Notes: a model not told the origin generated them from the sequence alone. DNA of 17,148 nucleotides from Anthropogastromicrobium sp963652495 (GCA_963652495.1 CAVJTU010000066.1:1-17148), one strand, 5' to 3'. Positions 7,993-15,225 are shown, counted from the stretch's first letter. Numbers and translations are program-made.

Positions 7993-8011
7993 GAAGTAAC
8001 CACATGAACAA
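7983..8011 (-). promoter_or_regulatory. Predicted sigma-A promoter for MATE-hflX
   Basis: On the minus strand, TTGTTC (8006-8011) and TATAAA (7983-7988) are separated by exactly 17 bp, and the start would be near 7976. This would allow MATE, hflX, the fusion gene and the LTA-synthase-like gene to be expressed independently of the upstream cluster. Confidence 0.45.
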
Positions 8012-8076
8012 AACAAAGCTGCTTGCAGCGATGCACGGAACGTGCAGTTTTGCGAATGGGGTTCTGAATAGTTACT
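7995..8076. repeat. Short structured spacer with terminal AGTAAC/GTTACT inverted repeat
   Basis: AGTAAC at 7995-8000 and GTTACT at 8071-8076 are inverted. Between them lie two compact hairpins, GCTG-CTTG-CAGC and TGCACG-GAA-CGTGCA. The 10-mer GAATAGTTAC at 8066-8075 recurs in the nfo/epimerase spacer at 11089-11098. It may be the remnant of a miniature element or a structured 3' UTR of the GH42 gene. Confidence 0.35.
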
Positions 8077-8094
8077 TTTTATATTTTCTATTAT

Positions 8095-10107
8095 TCAAAT
8101 CTCCTCTACCACAAAGCCCCACGGAGCCAGCACCAGACGCTCTTTCTTCTGGGTTGCGCCCTCTTCTTTGAGCACTCTGGATGCTTTTGGTGCCTCCTTC
8201 GGAAGCTTCACGCTCTGCTCTTTTCCTGAATAATTGAACAGATAGCGAATGGTTTTTCCTTCCTGATTCATACCCTCTTTTATGATCACCGGGAAGGCAA
8301 TTTCCTGTTTCCAGTTCCAAAGTCCTGCTTCCTTTAAGATGCGTCCTATAAGCTTTTTTATGTATTCGCTGCTTGTCTTACAGGCAATGTAATAGCAACG
8401 ACCTGCACCCCAGTTGTTTTCCGTCACAGCGGCATATTCCTTCCACATGTAATGATCGTAGGACGCAAGTACTTTTGCTCCTGCAGACTTTACTAACTCC
8501 ATAAAGTCTTGTACCTGCAGCGCATCCTTGGACAGACCAAAGGTCTCACCGGACAGGCCGACATTTTTCGGTGCAGTAAAACGGTCATAACCGACACCCA
8601 TGCACTCAGAAAGGCCAGCTGGCTGGCTGTCACAATTTACCTTCACATGCTCATCGGTAAAGCCAGTCTTAAATGTGGCGACCAGAGTTCCTCCGTTTGC
8701 CGCAAATGCAGACAAGCGCGCGAAAACCTCCTTTGGCGCACTGTAAAGCGCCGGAACGAAGATTACTTTATATTGATTGAGATTGGTCTCGTCGGTCCAG
8801 ATGATATCGCACTCTTCATTCTGCTCATACAGTGCGTCGTAAATCCAACGAACGACATCATTATAGCAAAGCTTTCCGCCCGGAATAGCAAACCAGTTGA
8901 GCGCCGTCAGTGATTCGTTGCTGACCATAATGGCCACTTTATTTGTCTTCTTTAAATGAATCAGCTTATCACTGAGCGATGCGAAGGATTTTCCTACCTG
9001 ACATACTTCGCGATAAATCTCATTTTCCTGCAAATCATGGCTCAAGATACCCTTCCAGTAGGTTTCGCAGGCATTGTGGATGGAATGCCAGTGCCAGTAC
9101 ATGACGCTGTCGGCACCACTTGCCAAATGTGAGAATGCCTGCAGTGTTAACTGACCCGGATATGGTGTCCACTCCGGGAAGCCCTGCGCCTCAGTCTCGA
9201 TCACCAGATAGTTGTCTTTTTTCAGTGAACGTGTCAGATCACCGCAGAAAGAAATCTCCTTTCCGGTCAGATCTTCCTGCGACGGATGGTAAATATCGCA
9301 GCCGGCAATCGTGAGTGCCTTTGCTGCCGCCGGGTGATCGACATCCGGCTGAACACCATAGGAATGCCCTTTCCATGCAAAATCAAAATTATGCGTCACA
9401 AATTGATCGTCACGCAGATACTCCTGCACGATGCTCCTCTGCCATAACAGAAATTCTGTCACAAGGCTTCTCTGGAACTGCTCAAATGCGCAGCCAAGGC
9501 TGCCATTGATCGTACCGCTTACATTTGGAAACTGCTCCCAGCTGTTAATACGGTTGCTCCAATAATCCAGACCGAAATCGTGATTCAACTTTTCAATATC
9601 GCCATTGTACTGCTTCTTGATCCATGCGACAAATGCCTGCTGCACGTTTTCGCTGCTCGTGCCGAAATGTTTTGTCTCATTATCCAACTGGAATCCGATC
9701 ACGCAGGAATAGCCCTTTGCCGTCTCCATGAGTTTTCGGATGATGCGCTCACAATAAAAACGGTACGCATGATGCGTGATGTCCATGATCTGGCGCGCAC
9801 CGTAGGGACGGCGGCCACTCTTATCCGTTACCATGATATCCGGATACTTCTTTGCCATCCATGCCGGAATTGCATATGTCGGTGTTCCAATGATGACTTG
9901 CATTTTCTCATGCTCACATGCATCGAGTACCTTTGTGACATGAGAAAAATCAAACACGCCATCCTCCGGTTCTTCCGTGCTCCAGGTCGACTCCGCGATC
10001 CTGATTACATTGATGCCTGCCTTTTTCATCATGGCAAGGTCAGTGTCAAGCCGCTCATACGGCATGTATTCATCATAATATGCACATCCATACAATAATT
10101 GATCCAT
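8095..10107 (-). CDS. GH42 family beta-galactosidase
   Basis: Predicted 670-aa intracellular glycoside hydrolase of family 42, which releases terminal beta-galactose from lactose-like or plant/host oligosaccharides. Length is normal for the family. The TIM barrel starts immediately (LLYGCAYYDEYMPYERLDTD, 4-23; NVIRIAEST, 33-41). The acid/base is E144 in FQLDNE and the nucleophile is probably E304 in YLVIETEAQ. A Rossmann-like trimerisation domain (about 388-590, VAIMVSNES to YYIACK) and a small beta domain follow. No signal peptide or membrane segment is present, so it acts in the cytoplasm on imported sugar. The start at 10107 has AGGAGG 7 nt upstream; an ATG 14 codons earlier reaches into the palindromic repeat and is rejected. 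A LacX-like epimerase two genes upstream in the same direction fits galactoside use. Confidence 0.94.
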   Translation of the reverse strand: MDQLLYGCAYYDEYMPYERLDTDLAMMKKAGINVIRIAESTWSTEEPEDGVFDFSHVTKVLDACEHEKMQVIIGTPTYAIPAWMAKKYPDIMVTDKSGRRPYGARQIMDITHHAYRFYCERIIRKLMETAKGYSCVIGFQLDNETKHFGTSSENVQQAFVAWIKKQYNGDIEKLNHDFGLDYWSNRINSWEQFPNVSGTINGSLGCAFEQFQRSLVTEFLLWQRSIVQEYLRDDQFVTHNFDFAWKGHSYGVQPDVDHPAAAKALTIAGCDIYHPSQEDLTGKEISFCGDLTRSLKKDNYLVIETEAQGFPEWTPYPGQLTLQAFSHLASGADSVMYWHWHSIHNACETYWKGILSHDLQENEIYREVCQVGKSFASLSDKLIHLKKTNKVAIMVSNESLTALNWFAIPGGKLCYNDVVRWIYDALYEQNEECDIIWTDETNLNQYKVIFVPALYSAPKEVFARLSAFAANGGTLVATFKTGFTDEHVKVNCDSQPAGLSECMGVGYDRFTAPKNVGLSGETFGLSKDALQVQDFMELVKSAGAKVLASYDHYMWKEYAAVTENNWGAGRCYYIACKTSSEYIKKLIGRILKEAGLWNWKQEIAFPVIIKEGMNQEGKTIRYLFNYSGKEQSVKLPKEAPKASRVLKEEGATQKKERLVLAPWGFVVEEI

Positions 10108-10114
10108 CACGCTT

Positions 10115-10120
10115 CCTCCT
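10115..10120 (-). promoter_or_regulatory. RBS deciding the GH42 start
   Basis: A perfect AGGAGG lies 7 nt before the ATG at 10107, against no site for the in-frame ATG at 10149. Confidence 0.75.
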
Positions 10121-10143
10121 GCGTTTTTTGTTTGTATTTTTGT

Positions 10144-10186
10144 GTTCACGGGTGCGAAGTTTACGAAAGCGGTTCGACCCGTGAAC
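10144..10186. repeat. Palindromic intergenic repeat, complete copy
   Basis: Arms GTTCACGGGT (10144-10153) and ACCCGTGAAC (10177-10186) are a perfect 10-bp inverted repeat. After a one-base bulge, an inner CGAA/TTCG pair (10155-10158 with 10173-10176) extends the stem around GTTTACGAAAGCGG. It sits 5 bp from the nfo stop codon, between nfo and the GH42 gene. Nearly the same 33 bases occur at 105-137. There is no T-run, so it is more like a REP-type or extragenic palindromic element than a terminator. It may still affect mRNA stability between the two genes. Confidence 0.7.
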
Positions 10187-10191
10187 TTACA

Positions 10192-11025
10192 TTATCTCCC
10201 CTGCCACTCACGTACCATGGCGATTTCTCTTGCGTAGCCATCATCCTCGTTCGGCGTCTCTAAAATAAATGGACGTCCCTGTAATGCCGGATGGGTAACG
10301 ACTCTTCTCAATGCATCTTCTCCAATCTTTCCTAGACCAAGCTTCTGATGGCGATCCTTATGCGCACCGCAGTCGTTCATGCTGTCGTTTAAATGCACCG
10401 CACAAAGCTTGTCCAGACCGATGATACGGTCAAACTCGGTAAGCACCTCGTCTAAATGATTTACGATATCGTAGCCTCCATCCCATACATGACAGGTATC
10501 AAAGCAGACACCGAGTTTTTCCTTGCAGGAAACACGATCAATAATCGCGCGCAGTTCCTCAAAACTTCTGCCAACCTCGCTTCCTTTTCCTGCCATTGTC
10601 TCTAACAGCACGGTCACACTCTGCGCACTGCTCAAGCACTCGTTTAGTGCCGCAGCGATAAGTTCAATCCCAACCTCGCTTCCCTGTCCGACATGAGAAC
10701 CCGGGTGGAAATTGTAGAATGCACCCGGCAGATATTCCATTCGTTTGATATCATCTTTTAACATCTCTACAGAAAATTTTCGGATATCCTCTTTTGCGGC
10801 ACAGACATTCATCGTATATGGTGCATGCGCGACAAGCGGGCCAAATTCATGCTCTTTCATCAGTGAAAGAAGATTCTTTACATCCTCTTTCTTAATTTCT
10901 TTTGCGCTTCCGCCTCTTGGATTTCTGGTAAAAAAGGCAAATGTGTTGCCGCCGAGCTTTACCTCTTGCCTTCCCATTGCCTCATAGCCTTTTGAAGAGG
11001 AAACGTGATTTCCGATATAAATCAT
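10192..11025 (-). CDS. nfo: Endonuclease IV (AP endonuclease)
   Basis: Predicted 277-aa zinc-dependent AP endonuclease of the Nfo family, which nicks DNA 5' of abasic sites in base excision repair. The full set of trinuclear metal ligands is visible at spacings like those of the E. coli enzyme: H67 (VAHAPY), H107 (FHPGSH), E142 (LLETMAG), D176 and H179 (FDTCH), H211 (HLND), D224 and H226 (KDRH) and E256 (ILETP). Start MIYIGNHVSSSKG is normal for the family, with AGGAG 9 nt upstream. It lies 98 bp after the epimerase gene, a spacer without a convincing promoter or terminator, so co-transcription is likely. Confidence 0.97.
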   Translation of the reverse strand: MIYIGNHVSSSKGYEAMGRQEVKLGGNTFAFFTRNPRGGSAKEIKKEDVKNLLSLMKEHEFGPLVAHAPYTMNVCAAKEDIRKFSVEMLKDDIKRMEYLPGAFYNFHPGSHVGQGSEVGIELIAAALNECLSSAQSVTVLLETMAGKGSEVGRSFEELRAIIDRVSCKEKLGVCFDTCHVWDGGYDIVNHLDEVLTEFDRIIGLDKLCAVHLNDSMNDCGAHKDRHQKLGLGKIGEDALRRVVTHPALQGRPFILETPNEDDGYAREIAMVREWQGR

Positions 11026-11123
11026 GTCACTATACTCCTGATTCTATCATCTAAGGTTTTCTATTTTAATGAATTTCTATTTTTCTCCGAATAGTTACCA
11101 TTGTTTTTCTTCTATCAGTTTCT

Positions 11124-12005
11124 TTATTCCAATGGCAATCCAATCGTATAAATGCTGTTAAAAGTCTTGCCGGCTTCCAATGTATTGCCATATGCGCGCT
11201 CCTGCAACGTTCCGGTAAAATCATCGGAATCGCATCTTCCGTGCCATGGCTCTAAGCAGACAAATGGTGCATCGCTTGTCGGAGCCCACAGTCCAAAGAT
11301 CGGTGCATCAAACTGTAAAGTAACATACTCCTGCCCATCCGGATATGCCAACGCCAGACGTGATGCCTGCTCATCTTTTGAAATGATGGCATCTCTTGCA
11401 AACAGATCTGCTGTCAGCGGCAGATCACGCGGCAAGGTAACAGTATCATTCTCAAGAGCCATGCCGTCTTTGGAGATGTGATAACATAGAAACGTGCCGG
11501 CAGTATTGTCACCAACGTGGATGTGATCCGTGTCGTCACCATTCTCAAGTGTCATGCCGGCAAAGAATGCCGGATGCGCACCGATGGAGAAATACATTTC
11601 CTTCGTATCTGTATTTGTTACCTTCCATAATACCGATACGCTCGTCTCCTTCAACTGATAGCCGATCTCCAGACGAAATGCAAATGGATATTTTGCTATT
11701 GTATTCTCATCCGATTCCAGAACAAACCACAGCATATCAGCCGTCCGACTTTCCAGTGTAAACTCCATATCTCTTGCAAAACCATGCTGAGACATGGCAT
11801 AGGCTGTTCCATTGTAGCGATACTGCTTATTCTTTACACCGCCGACAAACGGAAACAACACTGGTGAATGGCGCTTCCAATACTTTGGATTGGCATCAAA
11901 TAAATACTCTTTCTTTGTCTTTTTGCCCGTCAGGCGCACCAACTCTGCACCGTGGCTTTCGATTTCCAGATAAATATGCTCATTTTCCAACTGATATACT
12001 GCCAT
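11124..12005 (-). CDS. Aldose 1-epimerase family protein (LacX/GalM-like)
   Basis: Predicted 293-aa cytosolic beta-sandwich protein of the galactose mutarotase superfamily, closest in style to the LacX-like branch. Family members interconvert alpha and beta anomers of aldoses or bind phosphorylated sugars. Likely active-site residues are R45 (WKRHSPVLFPFVGG, 43-56), H74 (SQHGFARD), H144 (IGAHPAF) and the catalytic base E252 (CLEPWHG). Length is typical. AGGAGGAG lies just upstream of the ATG, and the rlmD stop is only 24 bp away, so it belongs to the capA-rlmD transcript. The GH42 beta-galactosidase two genes later suggests a galactose role, but substrate preference cannot be assigned from sequence. 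Confidence 0.9.
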   Translation of the reverse strand: MAVYQLENEHIYLEIESHGAELVRLTGKKTKKEYLFDANPKYWKRHSPVLFPFVGGVKNKQYRYNGTAYAMSQHGFARDMEFTLESRTADMLWFVLESDENTIAKYPFAFRLEIGYQLKETSVSVLWKVTNTDTKEMYFSIGAHPAFFAGMTLENGDDTDHIHVGDNTAGTFLCYHISKDGMALENDTVTLPRDLPLTADLFARDAIISKDEQASRLALAYPDGQEYVTLQFDAPIFGLWAPTSDAPFVCLEPWHGRCDSDDFTGTLQERAYGNTLEAGKTFNSIYTIGLPLE

Positions 12006-12029
12006 GACTTTTTCTCCTCCTTTAACGAC

Positions 12030-13217
12030 TTATCGTCTCGTCTTTTCAAGCAGACAGACCGTCTCCACATGCTCTGCCTTTGTCCACGGAAACATATCAA
12101 CCGGTGTCGCCTGCTTTGCATGATATCCTTTCTTAGCAAAGTATTTCAGATCTCTTGCTAATGTCTGCGGATTGCACGAAACATATACGATGCGCTTTGG
12201 CGCAAGAATGGCTGCGGAGTCCATAAAGGCTTCGCTGCTTCCGCTTCTCGGCGGATCCATAAATACCACATCGGCACAGCTGCCTTCCTCGGCCATCTGT
12301 GTCATCTGCTCTCCTGCATCCCCTTGAAGGAAATGAATATTGGTCACATGATTTGCCTTTGCATTCGCAATCGCATCCTTTACGGCAAGTGAATTCAGTT
12401 CGATTCCAAGCACTGTTTTTGCCTTGGATGATGCCGTCATTCCGATGGTTCCAATTCCGCAATAAGCATCAATCACAATCTCATTTCCGGTGAGATTCGC
12501 CAGCTCGACTGCCTTTTCATACAGCTTTTGTGTCTGCACCGGATTGACCTGATAGAACGACTGCGCTGAGATACGGAAGCGATTGCCGCAAAGCACGTCC
12601 TCAATATAGCCTTTTCCATACAGGATAACATTTCGCTCGCCAAGTACCATGCTGGTCATGCGATCGTTGATGTTTAATACAACACTTGTAATCTCCGGAT
12701 GCAGCTTTCTCAGTGCCTTTACGAAGTTATTTTTGGATGGGAATACAGGGGATGTGACAACGAGAATGACAAGTATCTCACCTGTCGTAAAGCCGCGCCG
12801 GATCATCACGTGGCGCAGCAGACCATAGCGTGTTCGCTCACTGTAGATCGTTACCTTGAAGGATTTGAGTAATCCTCTGATGTCACAGATAATCTGATCT
12901 GCCGTCTGATCCTCAAGCAGACAAAAATCCACCGGCACCACGCTGTGACTGCCCTCCTCGTAAATTCCGGACAGGATCTCTCCTTTCTTATAAGAAAAGG
13001 TTGCTGTCACCTTGTTGCGGTAATGATACGGCTCCTCCATTCCAATGATTGGATCTACCGGACAGATTCCCTTTAATTGTGTCTTCACATATTGCTCTTT
13101 TTCCTGAAGCTGTTTCTCATAACTTCCATTAATATAAGAGCAGCCGCCGCATATACCGGCCGCTGCACACTTATTTGCATTTTTCGTCTTAGTTGTCTTC
13201 AATTTAATTTTCTCCAT
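12030..13217 (-). CDS. rlmD: 23S rRNA (uracil-C5)-methyltransferase, RlmD/RlmC/TrmA family
   Basis: Predicted 395-aa SAM-dependent enzyme that makes 5-methyluridine in RNA. An iron-sulfur cysteine set is visible (C17, C23, C26 and C99). The SAM-binding motif is DAYCGIGTIG (250-259), DPPRSG is at 321-326, the catalytic cysteine is C348 in VSCNPQTLARD, and the likely general base is E385 in HVETV. The usual RlmD N-terminal TRAM domain is missing, because the cysteine cluster begins at residue 17. In this respect it resembles E. coli RlmC, so U747 versus U1939 specificity is unsettled. The ATG overlaps the end of capA by 14 bp and has no good ribosome binding site. An in-frame TTG at 13202, just after the capA stop, has GGAG 9 nt upstream and may be the real start. 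Translation is probably coupled to capA. Confidence 0.9.
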   Translation of the reverse strand: MEKIKLKTTKTKNANKCAAAGICGGCSYINGSYEKQLQEKEQYVKTQLKGICPVDPIIGMEEPYHYRNKVTATFSYKKGEILSGIYEEGSHSVVPVDFCLLEDQTADQIICDIRGLLKSFKVTIYSERTRYGLLRHVMIRRGFTTGEILVILVVTSPVFPSKNNFVKALRKLHPEITSVVLNINDRMTSMVLGERNVILYGKGYIEDVLCGNRFRISAQSFYQVNPVQTQKLYEKAVELANLTGNEIVIDAYCGIGTIGMTASSKAKTVLGIELNSLAVKDAIANAKANHVTNIHFLQGDAGEQMTQMAEEGSCADVVFMDPPRSGSSEAFMDSAAILAPKRIVYVSCNPQTLARDLKYFAKKGYHAKQATPVDMFPWTKAEHVETVCLLEKTRR

Positions 13218-14574
13218 TTGCTGACACTTCGTCTGATGTAGTCGGTGCATATGTCTCACCCAGCTCACACTTTGACAGAATCTGACTGCTTAATCCCTGT
13301 AAGGATGCCAGGTTGAAGCTGTCACTTCCTGACACGGTCATGCCATGACGGGAAGCCAGATCACTTGTGTAATCAGACAGCGGATAAGTTGTAACAATGT
13401 CATAATATTCGCTGGACTCTTTTTGCTCATAGTGAGTTACAACAAAATCAAGCGAGTAATCTGAAATATAAGTTCCATTCTCATCCTTTTTGATCGTCAC
13501 ATTTGCCTGACCTCCGAGCATATTCTCCAGTGTATTCTGAATAGACTGGAAATTACCAAGAGAATAATAGACAAGTGTATGATCACCATTGTCTGCCGTC
13601 ACCCACTTAACAGGCTCAACCACATGTGGATAAGAGCCGATGATCAGATCTACGCCGTTATTTGCAAGAAACTGTGCCTGCTGTTCCTGCTCTTCCGTAT
13701 AATCCATGTTGTTTTGCTCACCCCAAAATGGGAATGCAATGATAAAATCAGCTTCATCGCGTGCCTGATCTAAAATATCAGACAGCCAACTCTCATCGTA
13801 CTCATTCAACAGATACGGACTTCCATCCAGAGCGGCTGTCTGGTTCGAGCCATAACTGTAGTTGATCATCGCGATCTTGATATTATTCGCTTCGACATAG
13901 ACTGGAGCATCCTTTGCCTCTCTGGAGCCGTTCACACCAAGAAGAGTCACATCCGGGCAATTTGTGCTGAAATAGCTCATCATGGTGTTCAGACCATCGC
14001 GCCCCTCGTCCATGATATGATTGTTCGCTGCTAGCACAACATTGATACCCGCATCGCGGATGCCGTCTGCCAACTCAATTGCTGTATTAAAAATACCCGT
14101 CTCAGTTGACGTAGTACCAAGTTCAATGCCGCCAAGTACAGTATCCTGACTAAGCACTGCCAGATCTGCTGCCTGAAAGATGCTTGCCATGTTGGCAAAA
14201 TGATTGGTAAAATCATAGGTTCCGTCTGTCTTCTGCGCGCTGAGCGTACAGGAACGATGCATCAGATTGTCACCGACTGCCACGAGTGTTGCGCTTGTTG
14301 GCTTAAATACTTCCTCTGAAGCTGACTCCGTCTCTGCCTGAGCCTGCTTCGTGGATGCCTGTGCATCCACATCAATCGGGTAACCAAGATCCTGTACCGG
14401 CGTCTGCGCATTTGTACTTGTATTTGTTTTGGAATTTTTAAAACCAGATAATAAAATACTTCCGTAATGATAACCCATATAGCCGATCACCGCTACCGTC
14501 ACCAACATTTCAATTCCCAATATGATATATACAATTTTGAAAGAATCCTTCTTTTTCCTGTGGGACTTATTCAT
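13204..14574 (-). CDS. CapA family metallophosphoesterase-like membrane-anchored protein
   Basis: Predicted 456-aa protein of the CapA/PgsA (poly-gamma-glutamate biosynthesis) family, calcineurin-like fold. A basic N-terminus and one hydrophobic segment (about 12-36) anchor it in the membrane, followed by a Ser/Thr/Gln-rich linker (about 46-92). Core motifs are VAVGDNLMH (98-106), LAANNHIMDEG (181-191), IGSYPHVVEPV (312-322) and YYSLGNFQS (336-344). The position that is usually HWG reads FWG here (F283), so one probable metal ligand is changed. The start at 14574 follows GGAAAGG at moderate spacing. Longer in-frame starts run into the 161-bp tandem repeats and are rejected. Its message has an unusual leader of about 590 nt. 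True function (polymer synthesis or another phosphoesterase role) is unknown; no pgs/cap genes accompany it. Confidence 0.88.
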   Translation of the reverse strand: MNKSHRKKKDSFKIVYIILGIEMLVTVAVIGYMGYHYGSILLSGFKNSKTNTSTNAQTPVQDLGYPIDVDAQASTKQAQAETESASEEVFKPTSATLVAVGDNLMHRSCTLSAQKTDGTYDFTNHFANMASIFQAADLAVLSQDTVLGGIELGTTSTETGIFNTAIELADGIRDAGINVVLAANNHIMDEGRDGLNTMMSYFSTNCPDVTLLGVNGSREAKDAPVYVEANNIKIAMINYSYGSNQTAALDGSPYLLNEYDESWLSDILDQARDEADFIIAFPFWGEQNNMDYTEEQEQQAQFLANNGVDLIIGSYPHVVEPVKWVTADNGDHTLVYYSLGNFQSIQNTLENMLGGQANVTIKKDENGTYISDYSLDFVVTHYEQKESSEYYDIVTTYPLSDYTSDLASRHGMTVSGSDSFNLASLQGLSSQILSKCELGETYAPTTSDEVSANGEN

Positions 14575-14623
14575 TCTTACTTTTTTCCTTTCCACATCTA
14601 TGTCCTGATCAGATACCGAGTGC

Positions 14624-15165
14624 AAAATCAGAATCCCTCCCGTGCAAGCACGGTGAGGCTTCCAATCCTCTTCTCCTGTATCTTGATAAGATACCACGGA
14701 TTTCTCCGTACTTCGTACTCTCGAAATCCTGAAAACATTCGGAATTCGCCCTTTGGGCTACTTCCTCATGTTTTGGCGGGTCATAAAATCAGAATCCCTC
14801 CCGTGCAAGCACGGTGAGGCTTCCAATCCTCTTCTCCTGTATCTTGATAAGATACCACGGATTTCTCCGTACTTCGTACTCTCGAAATCCTGAAAACATT
14901 CGGAATTCGCCCTTTGGGCTACTTCCTCATGTTTTGGCGGGTCATAAAATCAGAATCCCTCCCGTGCAAGCACGGTGAGGCTTCCAATCCTCTTCTCCTG
15001 TATCTTGATAAGATACCACGGATTTCTCCGTACTTCGTACTCTCGAAATCCTGAAAACATTCGGAATTCGCCCTTTGGGCTACTTCCTCATGTTTTGGCG
15101 GGTCATAAAATCAGAATCCCTCCCGTGCAAGCACGGTGAGGCTTCTGATTTTCTTCCCCTGTATC
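14624..15165 (-). repeat. 161-bp perfect tandem repeat, 3 full copies plus a partial copy, in the capA leader
   Basis: Units at 14624-14784, 14785-14945 and 14946-15106 read as identical; a fourth, partial and diverged copy follows (15107 to about 15165). In the capA direction each unit holds four stems: AAAACAT/ATGTTTT with inner GGAA/TTCC and GCCC/GGGC; GGATTTC/GAAATCC with inner GTAC/GTAC; GTATCTT-ATC-AAGATAC; and CCTC-CCGTG/CACGG-GAGG with a four-base loop. The period is not a multiple of three, so it does not encode a repeat protein. Each full unit does start with an 8-codon frame (MTRQNMRK, stop) and contains a 36-codon frame, both without a strong ribosome binding site. The whole array lies between a strong promoter and capA, so it is transcribed as 5' leader. 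Confidence 0.9.
15107..15152 (-). terminator. Terminator-like long palindrome at the start of the capA leader
   Basis: The partial repeat copy has flanking arms AAAATCAGAA (15107-15116) and TTCTGATTTT (15143-15152), perfectly complementary, around the inner CCTC-CCGTG/CACGG-GAGG stem. In the capA direction the hairpin ends in ATTTT. It lies within about 15-60 nt of the predicted transcription start and could stop or pause transcription early. In the three full units the outer arm has diverged, so only the first copy makes the long stem. Confidence 0.4.
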
Positions 15166-15172
15166 TTATCAC

Positions 15173-15201
15173 ATTATAAAACAGCAATCCTAATTTTACA
15201 A
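15173..15201 (-). promoter_or_regulatory. Strong predicted sigma-A promoter for capA-rlmD cluster
   Basis: On the minus strand, TTGTAA (15196-15201) and a consensus TATAAT (15173-15178) are 17 bp apart, with AT-rich sequence upstream. The start is predicted near 15166, exactly where the partial repeat copy begins, so the transcript would carry the whole repeat array. Confidence 0.65.
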
Positions 15202-15225
15202 GAAATTTTCTTATTTTTTAACGCG

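Noticed and set aside
8004..8171. Small plus-strand ORF beginning MNKTKLLAAMHGT
   Set aside because: No good ribosome binding site, and it runs antisense into the GH42 gene end. The hairpins explain the sequence better.
9580..10098. Plus-strand ORF of 172 codons antisense to the GH42 gene
   Set aside because: It is a shadow of a strongly conserved gene on the other strand, with no recognisable domain or start signals.
10144..10186. Intrinsic terminator between nfo and the GH42 gene
   Set aside because: The stem is good, but no T-run follows on the minus strand and the loop is long and conserved with a second copy, which fits a repeat element.
12030..13217. tRNA m5U54 methyltransferase TrmA
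   Set aside because: The N-terminal four-cysteine iron-sulfur set is typical of the RlmC/RlmD branch and absent from E. coli TrmA.
14575..14697. Longer capA reading frame starting inside the tandem repeat
   Set aside because: The extra 41 residues come from repeat sequence and a non-hydrophobic leader. The basic plus transmembrane start at 14574 is typical and has an upstream purine-rich site.
14624..15165. CRISPR array
   Set aside because: The units are 161 bp and identical throughout, without short repeats and unique spacers, and no cas genes are near.
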